DNA of 64,000 nt from assembly GCF_051521505.1 (NCBI RefSeq), contig NZ_CP150356.1:6758001-6822000 (forward strand), read 5' to 3'. Source of the DNA: Sorangium sp025924095. GTDB taxonomy: Bacteria; Myxococcota_A; Polyangia; Polyangiales; Polyangiaceae. Shown piece by piece: positions 43,218 to 51,476 of the stretch (position 1 is its first letter; each line of letters starts with the position of its first letter). Below the pieces are notes generated by a model. That model did not search any database. It had not been told where the DNA came from and worked only from the letters and a program-made list of their open reading frames with translations. A program made the translations under genes and the position numbers.

Positions 43218-44194
43218 TGTTCTCCACCACGAACCACTTCAAGATAGGTCTCTTCGTCCTCCTCGGGCTCGCCGCCGCCTTCGCGACAGCAGTGGCCTTC
43301 GGGGCGAACCGGGTCGAACGGCGGACGCTCGCCTACGCCACGTACTTCAACGAATCGGTGCAGGGGCTCGACCTGGGCTCGCCGGTGAAGTACCGCGGCG
43401 TGACCATCGGGACGGTCGCCGCGATCGAGATCGCGCCCGATCGGCGGCACGTGCAGGTCGTCGCAGAGCTCGATCTCGAGAGCATCCGGCGGCTCGGGCT
43501 CACGGAGACGTCGCCGCCCGGCGAGGCGGACTCCGTCCGGTTCTCCGTGCCGCCCGAGCTCCGGACGCAGCTCCAGTCCCAGGGCATCACGGGCATGAAG
43601 TTCCTCGCCATCGACTTCTTCGAGATCGAGACCACCCCGCTCCCCGAGCTGCCTTTCCAGACGCCGACGAACTACATCCCTGCCGCGCCGTCCCTCATGA
43701 AGAACCTCGAGGACAGCATCGTGCGGGCCGCGGACAGCCTGCCCGCCATGGGGGAGCAGATCTCGTCCGCCCTGAATCACATCGACGTCATGCTCGGGCA
43801 GCTCCAGGACGAGAACCTGGCGGAGAAGACGGTCGCCACCCTGGCGAACATGAATGACATGCTGGCCGACCTCCAGGGCACCGTGAAGGGCATCAACCAG
43901 GCGAAGATCCCCGAGAAGGCGGCGAGCACCCTCGCCAAGATGGATGTCGCTGTCTCGCGGCTCGACGGCGTGCTCCTGCGCTTCGGCGGAGACGACGGGC
44001 TCGTCGCGAGCGCGACGCGGGCGACGGACGCGTTCGGCGAGGTCGGTCGCGGCGCCCACGGTACGACGCGCGAGATCGACGCGACGCTGCGCGAGTTCCG
44101 CGAGGCGCTCGAGGCGGTCCGCGACGTCTTCGAGTCGCTGGACAAGGAGCCCGACATGCTCATCAAAGGTCGCGCCGGAAAGAAGCAGCCGTGA
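43217..44194 (+). CDS. MlaD-type MCE-domain protein
   Basis: ATG 43217 shares a base with the ATPase stop; 325 residues. One N-terminal span (KIGLFVLLGLAAAFATAVAF) anchors it. The MCE domain has YFNESVQGLDLGSPVKYRGV, then TIGTVAAIEIAP. The ligand-binding edge GITGMKFLAIDFF is present. A helical C-terminal part (residues about 165-325) with heptad-like repeats (SALNHIDVMLGQLQDENLAE) probably forms a tunnel or needle as in longer MCE proteins. It would pass lipids through the periplasm. Confidence 0.92.
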   Translation: MFSTTNHFKIGLFVLLGLAAAFATAVAFGANRVERRTLAYATYFNESVQGLDLGSPVKYRGVTIGTVAAIEIAPDRRHVQVVAELDLESIRRLGLTETSPPGEADSVRFSVPPELRTQLQSQGITGMKFLAIDFFEIETTPLPELPFQTPTNYIPAAPSLMKNLEDSIVRAADSLPAMGEQISSALNHIDVMLGQLQDENLAEKTVATLANMNDMLADLQGTVKGINQAKIPEKAASTLAKMDVAVSRLDGVLLRFGGDDGLVASATRATDAFGEVGRGAHGTTREIDATLREFREALEAVRDVFESLDKEPDMLIKGRAGKKQP

Positions 44195-44820
44195 AGATCG
44201 TGAAGACGCTCTGTTTCGCTCTGCTCCTCTCGAGCCCGGGCTGCGCGCTCACCTCCAAGGCCGAGCCGCTGTCCGTCCGCTACTTCACCCCGAGATGGGA
44301 AGAGTCGCCGCGAGCGCCCGATCGCGGGAGCGCCGACGGGCCGCGCCTGCGCCTCGGCCGCATCTCGTCGAGCTCCCACCTGCGCAACCAGATCGTGTAC
44401 CGCTCCTCCGACGTCGAGGTCGCGATGTATGCGGATCGCCGCTGGACAGAGAGGCCCGAGGAGTTCGTCCGCCGCGCGCTCGCGCGGGCGCTCTTCGAGG
44501 AGCGCCCGCTCGTGCAAGCCGTGTCCGGCGGCGGACCGGCGCTCGACGTCGAGCTGCTCGCGTTCGACGAGGTGCACCGGAGAGGCGGCCGCGCCGCGCG
44601 TATCACCCTCCACTACGCCGTGCAGGACGACCGCACCGTGCTGGACACCCAGAGCATGACGGCGGAGGTCGAGATCCGCGGGGACATCGAGGATCCCGGG
44701 AACATGGCCGCGGCGATGGGGGCGGCGCTCCACGAGATCGCGGAGCGGCTCGCGTCGCGCGTGGCGTCGCGGCTCGCCGCCGCAGGCGCGGGGAGCGCGC
44801 AGGCGATCGCGGCCCCCTGA
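44191..44820 (+). CDS. PqiC-like ABC transport auxiliary lipoprotein
   Basis: GTG 44191 overlaps the MCE gene stop; 209 residues. A lipoprotein signal (LCFALLLSSPGC) precedes a PqiC/DUF330-like domain: LSVRYFTPRW, LRLGRISSSSHLRNQIVYRS, DVEVAMYADRRWTERPEEFV and VELLAFDEVHRR. PqiC-type lipoproteins sit on the inner face of the outer membrane and meet the MCE protein. It completes the four-gene operon. Confidence 0.88.
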   Translation: MKIVKTLCFALLLSSPGCALTSKAEPLSVRYFTPRWEESPRAPDRGSADGPRLRLGRISSSSHLRNQIVYRSSDVEVAMYADRRWTERPEEFVRRALARALFEERPLVQAVSGGGPALDVELLAFDEVHRRGGRAARITLHYAVQDDRTVLDTQSMTAEVEIRGDIEDPGNMAAAMGAALHEIAERLASRVASRLAAAGAGSAQAIAAP

Positions 44821-44842
44821 CGGCCTGACGCGGCGCGGGTCG

Positions 44843-46684
44843 CTAGCGCGGGACGGGCGGGGCCACGACGTCGTTGATGCTCTCGACGTTGCCGCCGGCG
44901 GGGTAGCCGTACGAAGCGAAGAAGTCCGTGCCCCACACGGTGACGCCGAAGGCGCCCGCGCTGCTCGCCTCGTGCTGGCTCGTCTCGCACGCTGGGCTCG
45001 CGCCCACGAAGCCGCGGCTCAGATCGACGTGGGCCACCTCGAACGCGCCCGCGGCCCCGACAGGGCGCCACCCGGTCACCGGACCGAGACAGCTCAGCTC
45101 CACGTCCGCGAAGCCGTTCGGGCCCCTGACGCGGGTGATCACCAGGCTTGTCGTGGCATAGGTCGGATCGGTGAAGAACACGTATCGCTCGAGGAACTGC
45201 TCGGGCGGCAGCTGGATGACCCACTCCTCGTCCCCGAGCTGGCACGGTGAGCCGGAGACCGGGATCTCCGCCACGCAGCCAGGGAGCGTCCTGGCGGGGG
45301 CGCCGGGCATGTACTGCGTGAGCATGAAGGGGTGATCGCCGTCCTGCGACCGCACCGAGAACAGCGACGTCGTCTGGAACTCCGCGACCTCGCCCGCCGC
45401 CAGGGTGGCCGGCGCGCCGGCCGGCGGCGCCGGATCCCAGGAGAGCGTCGTGGCGTCGGCCACGCCGAGCAGGCGGTAGACGACGCTCTCCGGCTCCTGC
45501 GAGTACAGCCGCGAGACCACGCCGGCGCCGACGTACTCGCCGCCGAGAGCGCTGATGGGCGCGATCTGCTGGTGGGCGGCGTCCTGACCGCCGCCGGCCG
45601 GGGACGTCTTTGTCGCCACCTGCAGGTACGTGTTGCCGGTCCACACGCCGATGGGCTTGCTCGACTGGAGCACGGCGCCGCTCGGGTCGGCGCCCATCCA
45701 CTGGACGACGTCGCCGGCGCCGAGCTGGATCCGCGTGGCGGCGTTGGCCGGAGCGCCCGGGACGCCGGGACCGCCGGGGAGGCTCGATGAGGGAACGAGA
45801 TCCACCGTTGTGTCGTCCTCGGCGGCGACGAGCATCATCCACGGAACGCCGAGGCCGTGGGGGTGCGGCGCCAGGGCGTAGTAGTTGGTGCCCCACGTGC
45901 TACGCGGGAGCAGGAGCGAGGCGCTGGGGAGGAAGCTCAACGCCCCGCCGTACGGCAGGATGTCATACGCCGAGACGGGCGTATCCGACGCGACCTGAAA
46001 CGCGGTGCCGGTGCCGCTCCTGTGCACCGCCACATCGGCCAGCACGGCGGGAGGCCGCGGGCATTCGAGCGAGCTGAAGCCGGTCGATGCACCCGTCCGG
46101 TGCGAGAGGAACAGCACCGCCACCTCGCCCGGCGGGATGCCGTCCTCGGGCAAGCGCGTGTACCTGGTGCTCGGACCGATGCCGCTCGGGAGGTAGGTGA
46201 ACCCGGCCGCGTCGAGCGCCTCGCCGTCGTAAGCGATGCGGAGCCTGGCGTGGCGATCCCAGGTATTCGCGAGGAAGACCGCATGGCACGCGCCGCTGAA
46301 CGTGGAGCCGGCGAGATCGTTCTGGAAGAACGGCGGCGACGGCGCGAGGTAGTCGCAACCGATCGAGCCGCCCGCCTTCTCGGCGGCCTCGCACGCGGGG
46401 ATGCACTGCCCCTGGTAACACCCCAGCTGGGGCGGGCACGCGCCGAGGACGTTCCCCTCGGCGTCCACGACGTCTCTCATGTCCGCGGAGCATCCGCTCC
46501 CCGTCAAGCCGCCGCTGCTGCCGCCGCCGACACCCAGGTCGCCGAGGGTCCCCGAGCCGCCCGTCCCGCCCTCGGCCGCCGGTCTGGGCGGGTTCCGGAA
46601 CGGGTCCGCCCTGGGGGTGCAGGCGGCGGCGAGGAGGGACGGAGGCAATAGCGCGACAAGAAGATAAGTGAGGGAGGACCTCAT
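44843..46684 (-). CDS. IgGFc-binding-like N-terminal domain lipoprotein
   Basis: ATG 46684 gives 613 residues. A lipoprotein signal (VALLPPSLLAAAC) is followed by a Gly linker and a Cys-rich motif (GCYQGQCIPACEAAEKAGGS). The main domain resembles the IgGFc-binding N-terminal family: GCDYLAPSPP, FLANTWDRHARLRIAYDG, VASDTPVSAYDILPYGG, SLLLPRSTWGTNYYALAP, DDTTVDLVPS, LGAGDVVQWMGADPSGAVLQ and the end GAFGVTVWGTDFFASYGYPA. Such proteins are probably surface adhesins; the vertebrate name does not imply IgG binding here. It converges on the Mla-type operon. Confidence 0.82.
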   Translation of the reverse strand: MRSSLTYLLVALLPPSLLAAACTPRADPFRNPPRPAAEGGTGGSGTLGDLGVGGGSSGGLTGSGCSADMRDVVDAEGNVLGACPPQLGCYQGQCIPACEAAEKAGGSIGCDYLAPSPPFFQNDLAGSTFSGACHAVFLANTWDRHARLRIAYDGEALDAAGFTYLPSGIGPSTRYTRLPEDGIPPGEVAVLFLSHRTGASTGFSSLECPRPPAVLADVAVHRSGTGTAFQVASDTPVSAYDILPYGGALSFLPSASLLLPRSTWGTNYYALAPHPHGLGVPWMMLVAAEDDTTVDLVPSSSLPGGPGVPGAPANAATRIQLGAGDVVQWMGADPSGAVLQSSKPIGVWTGNTYLQVATKTSPAGGGQDAAHQQIAPISALGGEYVGAGVVSRLYSQEPESVVYRLLGVADATTLSWDPAPPAGAPATLAAGEVAEFQTTSLFSVRSQDGDHPFMLTQYMPGAPARTLPGCVAEIPVSGSPCQLGDEEWVIQLPPEQFLERYVFFTDPTYATTSLVITRVRGPNGFADVELSCLGPVTGWRPVGAAGAFEVAHVDLSRGFVGASPACETSQHEASSAGAFGVTVWGTDFFASYGYPAGGNVESINDVVAPPVPR

Positions 46685-46843
46685 CTCCTGAAGTCATCGT
46701 GTCGCCGGAGAACTGTCAAGCGCGGTCGGGCCGTCGGTGGGCGAAGCGTTCCGCAGCTGCGCGAAGTTCCTCGGCAAAATCATCGTCGCGCCCCCGCGCG
46801 AAGCACGAAGCCGACGGAGACGCGCGGGCGCGCGAGGCCCGGC

Positions 46844-49126
46844 TCAGTTCGAGCGGGTCGGCGCGTACTTGTAGAAGCTCTGGGCCCACTCGATGGTCCA
46901 GATCGTCGGCTCCACGTACACGTTCTTGTCGATGCCCAGGACCATCTCCCGCTTGATCCGGGACATCGCCTTCATGAAGACGCGGCGATCGTCCTCCATC
47001 CGCGGCCTCATCACGCTCGAGGGCGGGTACAGCTCCTTGACCTGCGCCACCGTCTGCTCGTCGTCGATCCACCCGTCGACCCCGTGCTGGCCCTTCGGGA
47101 GGCGCGCGCCGCCCTCGTCCAGCCAGTCGCGCAGGTCGTTGTCGCCGCGGTTCATGCCGTCCGCGTGGCAGCCGATGCACGAGCTGCCGGTGTTCAGGCG
47201 GCGGTCCGTGCTGGCGAAGCCGATCCGGCTCGTGATCACGGCGTCCGCGTCCTGCCGGGTGATGCGCGGATCACGCACGATGTTGACGAAGGCGTCGACG
47301 CGGCGCTGGTTGAAGCCACCCCACAGCGAGTACCCCTGCAGGCCGTTCGGCAGATCCCAGATGACCTCCTCCGCCGACTGCTGGAGCCCCGCGGTCCCGG
47401 TGTAATAGCGGCAGTTCAGGAAATCGTTGCCGCCGTAGTTCGGCTGCCCATCGCACCCGGACGGCTCCGAGCTCTTGAACGGCTGAGCCAGGGTCGCGAC
47501 GAAGCTGAGGGTGCCCGCCGTCACGCCGCCGCCGGTCCCGGCGATGAACGTCGGGATCGGGTGCGCCCAGAAGGGGAACCGGATCTGGCCCTGCTCGTAC
47601 GCCTGCTCGATCGTCTGCACGCTGCCTTCGAGCTGCCCGGTGAAGATGTCCCAGGTCTTCCAGTAGTACCCGCCGCTCTTCGTCCTGGCCCGCCAGTACA
47701 TGCGGGAGTCGATGGTGATGGCCTGCTTTGTGACCATGTACTCGTACGACTTCATCCCATCGTCCTTGATGACGCCGAGCTCGGTCTCGAGGTCCTGGGC
47801 GTACCAGGGGATCGCCATGATGGCGTTGTACACGTCGGGGCGCGTCAGCGTGTAGACGAGCTGACTCGTCTCGACGTAATCCGTCTTGAAGCCGTCGACG
47901 TAGGGCGGCAGCACCGCGCTGTCCGTGGCGCCCTCGACGTTGCCGGCGAGGACGCGGCCCCAGACGAGCTTCGCGAAGCTCGGGTCCTCCTGGACCTCCG
48001 CCGTGTACCTGTACTTCTCCTTCGTTGTGACATCGGAGCCGACCCGTTCGCCCAGGTAGTTGACGCTGGTCCTGCCGAAGAAGACGTCGTCGTCCGAGCC
48101 GCCGAAGTGGAGCTTCGTGACGCCCTTGTTGTGACCCCAGTAGTCGCGGGTATCGAAGCGGTAGACGATGCCCTTGCCGTTGATGTCCACCGGGTTCACG
48201 ATCCCGGGCGCCCAGCGCGCGGTCGAGTTCAGGGCCTTCGACAGGCCGACGCGGGCCACGTTCATGTCCTCCGCCGAGGCGCCCTTGTTGTGGATCTCGT
48301 GCAACGAGGTGTACTTGATGAACTCGGCGTCCGCGCCGGCCGCGTGGGTGGCCTTGTCCGCCGCGATCCACGCCTTGACCTGCGCCTCGCTGACCTGCTC
48401 GCCTGCCGCGACGGGGCGCGGGGTCTCCGGGAGCGACGGCGCGACCGCGGCCGCCCACGCCTGCACGGCGGAGAGCATCTGCGCGTTCGCGTCCTTGCAG
48501 CTCGATCCGAAGCAGTTGTGCCGGTCGATGCCCATCCGGACGACGAGCTTGGAGTCCTCCGGCTTCCTGAAGTTCACGCGCGTGAGCGCGTACTCGTGGG
48601 CCAGCGCCGGGTCGACGTCGGAGTGGATGGGCGCCTGCGCCCGGCTCGTCGTGCTGTGGCAGGCCGAGCAGTTCTGTGTCAGCAGCGGGTAGACGGTCGT
48701 CTTGAAGGCCTCCAGCGACCTGGCCCTGTCGAACCCGACCTCGTCCCCGATACAGACGGACTCGACGTTCACGCCGCCCTTGCCATCCGGGAGCTCGGTG
48801 AAGCCCAGCTCACATCCAGCGATGGGCTCCGGGTTCGGGCCGGTGCTGGTGCCGCCGCCGGTGCCCGCGCCGGTGCCGCTGGACGACCCTCCAGAGCCGC
48901 TGGTCCAGCCTCCGGAGCCGCTGGAGCCGCTGGAGCCGCTGGAGCCGCTGGAGCCGCCGGCGTTGTTATCTCCACTCGACGAAGAGCCGGGCCCCGCTCC
49001 CGCTCCGTTCGAATCGTCGGAGTCGTTGTCTGCGGCATCTCCGATCATCGCGACGCAGCCGGTCGCGAGCGAGCCCGCGACGATTGCTGCCGAACTGAGG
49101 GCGATCAAGTAAGCGATCTTGCGCAT
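46844..49126 (-). CDS. Secreted lipoprotein with two haem c binding motifs
   Basis: ATG 49126 starts a lipoprotein signal (SSAAIVAGSLATGC); 760 residues. A Ser/Gly linker of about 80 residues is coded partly by 9-bp repeats near 48900. Two CxxCH motifs appear: CSACH about residue 165 (with LLTQNCSACHSTTSRAQAPI) and CIGCH near 660 (with TGSSCIGCHADGMNRGDNDL). A further Cys pair lies in NCFGSSCKD. The 450 residues between are not recognised, with Trp/Tyr-rich stretches. It is probably an extracytoplasmic electron-transfer or oxidase-type protein. Neighbours give no pathway. Confidence 0.78.
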   Translation of the reverse strand: MRKIAYLIALSSAAIVAGSLATGCVAMIGDAADNDSDDSNGAGAGPGSSSSGDNNAGGSSGSSGSSGSSGSGGWTSGSGGSSSGTGAGTGGGTSTGPNPEPIAGCELGFTELPDGKGGVNVESVCIGDEVGFDRARSLEAFKTTVYPLLTQNCSACHSTTSRAQAPIHSDVDPALAHEYALTRVNFRKPEDSKLVVRMGIDRHNCFGSSCKDANAQMLSAVQAWAAAVAPSLPETPRPVAAGEQVSEAQVKAWIAADKATHAAGADAEFIKYTSLHEIHNKGASAEDMNVARVGLSKALNSTARWAPGIVNPVDINGKGIVYRFDTRDYWGHNKGVTKLHFGGSDDDVFFGRTSVNYLGERVGSDVTTKEKYRYTAEVQEDPSFAKLVWGRVLAGNVEGATDSAVLPPYVDGFKTDYVETSQLVYTLTRPDVYNAIMAIPWYAQDLETELGVIKDDGMKSYEYMVTKQAITIDSRMYWRARTKSGGYYWKTWDIFTGQLEGSVQTIEQAYEQGQIRFPFWAHPIPTFIAGTGGGVTAGTLSFVATLAQPFKSSEPSGCDGQPNYGGNDFLNCRYYTGTAGLQQSAEEVIWDLPNGLQGYSLWGGFNQRRVDAFVNIVRDPRITRQDADAVITSRIGFASTDRRLNTGSSCIGCHADGMNRGDNDLRDWLDEGGARLPKGQHGVDGWIDDEQTVAQVKELYPPSSVMRPRMEDDRRVFMKAMSRIKREMVLGIDKNVYVEPTIWTIEWAQSFYKYAPTRSN

Positions 49127-49264
49127 CGGCGGACCTCTCGGGCGACTGTCGTCGCGGTTCTCGGTTCCGGCTGAGGTCGTCATGGGCGGACGACATCGGT
49201 TTCTTGTGAAGGAAATCTTTACCGCCAGCAGAGGCCGGTTGAGCCTCGCCACATGAGCATTCAT

Positions 49265-49563
49265 CTCCGCCGAGCAAGTCGATGATCACACAATGATCAC
49301 ACGTGAGGCCGGGCTCACGAAGCGCTGCACCGGCCTCTCTCGGCCGCTCCTCATGGCGCTGTGCGCGATGACGCGGTGCTCGAATGCGTCAACGGTTCGA
49401 GCGGCGACGACGACCGGCGCCCAGCACTGGCGTGTCAGGGCCCCGCGCATCGACGACGCGGCGAGAGGTGCACCGCGGCGTCCTGATCGCGGCCAGCGCG
49501 CGCAGAGCCCCCTCGCGTCGCGGCGCTGGACAAGCAAGAGGACGTTCGCTAGGCTGCCCCGCG
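49265..49563. other. Divergent intergenic region upstream of leuA leader
   Basis: The stretch lies between the haem lipoprotein (leftward) and the leuA leader (rightward). Open frames exist on both strands but lack coding character. Promoters for both sides are expected; none was clear. Confidence 0.5.
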
Positions 49564-49638
49564 ATGTCTGTCGTGCCCGCGCGCTCCCTTTGCCCCCGCC
49601 TAGGCCTACGGCCTCGGGGGCTCTGCGCGCACTGCTGA
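49564..49638 (+). CDS. leuL: Probable leucine leader peptide of leuA
   Basis: A 24-codon frame codes MSVVPARSLCPRLGLRPRGL, then CAHC, and stops 106 bp before leuA. It has four Leu codons, two of them CTA (49600-49602 and 49606-49608), a codon expected to be very rare in such a GC-rich genome. They sit at the start of a hairpin, as in amino-acid attenuators. The ribosome site is weak. Known leu leader peptides also use clustered rare Leu codons. The call is inferred from position, codons and structure. Confidence 0.5.
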   Translation: MSVVPARSLCPRLGLRPRGLCAHC

Positions 49639-49690
49639 CGACGTTCATCCTCGCAGCTCGGCCCCCCTCGGTCTCTTGTCCCGGTGGGGG
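49591..49690 (+). promoter_or_regulatory. Possible leucine attenuator with alternative hairpins
   Basis: Four segments can pair in sequence. Segment 1 CCCCCG (49593-49598) pairs with segment 2 CGGGGG (49615-49620), closing over AGGCC-TAC-GGCCT. Segment 2 as GGGGGC (49616-49621) can instead pair with segment 3 GCCCCC (49661-49666). Segment 3 can also pair with segment 4 GGGGG (49686-49690). The mutually exclusive 1:2, 2:3 and 3:4 pairing is the classic attenuator logic. There is no T-run after 3:4, so termination could be Rho-dependent or control translational. Confidence 0.45.
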
Positions 49691-49744
49691 TCCTCGCATC
49701 GTCGTCGCGACGACTCCCATCTTCATCTTTCAGGGAGTCCTGTC

Positions 49745-51436
49745 ATGTCCACGATGCCCGTCCACAAGTACAAGCCGTTTCAGCCCATCCATCTGCCCGA
49801 TCGGCGCTGGCCCAGCCGCGTGATCGAGAGGGCGCCGCGCTGGTGCAGCGTGGATCTGCGCGACGGCAACCAGGCCCTCGTCGAGCCCATGGGCCCCGAG
49901 CGCAAGCTCCGCATGTGGCACGAGCTCCTGCGCATGGGATTCAAGGAGATCGAGGTGGGCTTTCCCAGCGCGTCGCAGCCCGACTTCGACTTCGTGCGCC
50001 GGATCATCGACGAGGGGCTCGTCCCGGACGACGTGACCCTCCAGGTGCTCACGCAGGCGCGCGCCGACCTGATCGAGCGGACCTTCGAGGCCATCCGCGG
50101 GGCGCGCCGCGCCGTGGTTCACCTCTACAACTCCACCTCCACGCTCCAGCGACGCGTGGTGTTCGGCCTGGACCGCGCGGGCATCGTCGACATCGCCGTG
50201 CGCGGGGCGAGGCTCGTGAAGGAGCTCTCGGCGCGCATGCCCGAGACCGACGTCGTGCTCGAGTACTCCCCCGAGAGCTTCACGGGCACCGAGCTCGATT
50301 TCGCGAAGGAGATCTGCGAGGCCGTGATGGACGTGTGGCGACCCACCCCGTCACGGAAGATCATCCTGAACCTGCCGTCCACCGTGGAGATGGCCACGCC
50401 CAACGTCTACGCGGATCAGATCGAGTGGATGCACCGGAACCTGAAGCAGCGCGACTGCATCGTGCTGAGCGTGCACCCGCACAACGACCGCGGGACGGCG
50501 GTGGCCGCGGCGGAGCTCGCCGTGATGGCGGGGGCCGACCGCGTCGAGGGCACGCTGTTCGGCAACGGCGAGCGCACGGGGAACGTCGACGTCATCACGC
50601 TGGCGCTCAACCTGTTCTCCCAGGGCGTCGATCCGGAGCTCGAGATCCACGACGTCCAGGCGATCAAGGAGACGGCAGAGCACTGCAACCGACTGCCGGT
50701 CCACCCGCGCCACCCCTATGTCGGCGAGCTCGTGTACACCGCCTTCTCGGGCTCGCACCAGGACGCGATCAAGAAGGGCTGGAAGGCGCTGCGCGAGGGC
50801 GGGAGCACGGTCTGGGAGGTGCCTTACCTGCCCATCGATCCGCAGGACGTGGGGCGCGGCTACGAGGCGGTGATCCGCGTGAACAGCCAGTCGGGGAAGA
50901 GCGGCGTGGCGTACGTGCTCGAGCACGACCATGGCTATGCGCTGCCGAAGGGGCTCGCGATCGAGCTGAGCCAGGCGGTGCAGCGCAGGGCGGAGCGGAC
51001 CGAGGGCGAGGTGCAGAAGGCCGAGATCCTGGCGATCTTCGAGCGCGAGTACGTGAACCGCGGCGGGCCGCTGCGCGTGACGGAGCACAGGCGAAGCGGC
51101 CAGGGCGAGGGGGAACGACACGAGTTCCACGTCCAGATCCGCGGTGTCCCCCAGGTGCTGAGCGCCGCCGGGAAGAGCCCCGTCGAGGCCTTTGCCAGCG
51201 CGCTCTCGCGTCACGCCGGGATCGCGATCGCGCTGGACGAACACGCGGAGCACGCGACCGAGCGGAGCGCAGGCGCCGAGTCCGTGGCTTACGCGGCGAT
51301 CTCGGTCGGGCGCAAACGCACCTTCGGGGTGGGGACGCACCGGAGCGCCGTCATGGCGTCGCTCGCCGCGGTCGCGTCCGCGTGGAACCGCGCGCGGCCG
51401 GCGGAGCCGGCGCGGCTCGCGGCGGCGGCGGAGTGA
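49745..51436 (+). CDS. leuA: 2-isopropylmalate synthase
   Basis: ATG 49745 (AGGGAG eight bases upstream) gives 563 residues. It catalyses the first committed step of leucine synthesis from acetyl-CoA and 2-oxoisovalerate. The TIM barrel has the metal-binding WCSVDLRDGNQALVEPM, ETDVVLEYSPESFTGTELDF and the His-x-His in VLSVHPHNDRGTAVAAAEL, then EGTLFGNGERTGNVDV. The long form with KYKPFQPIHLPDRRWPSRVI at the start is the actinobacterial/type 2 class. The C-terminal LeuA regulatory domain (HEFHVQIRGVPQVLSAAGKS, ending GVGTHRSAVMASLAAVASAW) is present, so leucine feedback is expected. Confidence 0.95.
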   Translation: MSTMPVHKYKPFQPIHLPDRRWPSRVIERAPRWCSVDLRDGNQALVEPMGPERKLRMWHELLRMGFKEIEVGFPSASQPDFDFVRRIIDEGLVPDDVTLQVLTQARADLIERTFEAIRGARRAVVHLYNSTSTLQRRVVFGLDRAGIVDIAVRGARLVKELSARMPETDVVLEYSPESFTGTELDFAKEICEAVMDVWRPTPSRKIILNLPSTVEMATPNVYADQIEWMHRNLKQRDCIVLSVHPHNDRGTAVAAAELAVMAGADRVEGTLFGNGERTGNVDVITLALNLFSQGVDPELEIHDVQAIKETAEHCNRLPVHPRHPYVGELVYTAFSGSHQDAIKKGWKALREGGSTVWEVPYLPIDPQDVGRGYEAVIRVNSQSGKSGVAYVLEHDHGYALPKGLAIELSQAVQRRAERTEGEVQKAEILAIFEREYVNRGGPLRVTEHRRSGQGEGERHEFHVQIRGVPQVLSAAGKSPVEAFASALSRHAGIAIALDEHAEHATERSAGAESVAYAAISVGRKRTFGVGTHRSAVMASLAAVASAWNRARPAEPARLAAAAE

Positions 51437-51476
51437 GCGAGCAGCGCGGCCCGCGTGGGGCAGAAGTCGCGCCGCT

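Noticed and set aside
49286..49726. A 146-codon minus-strand gene upstream of leuA
   Set aside because: No ribosome site, no motif and biased composition. It overlaps the better-supported leuA leader region.
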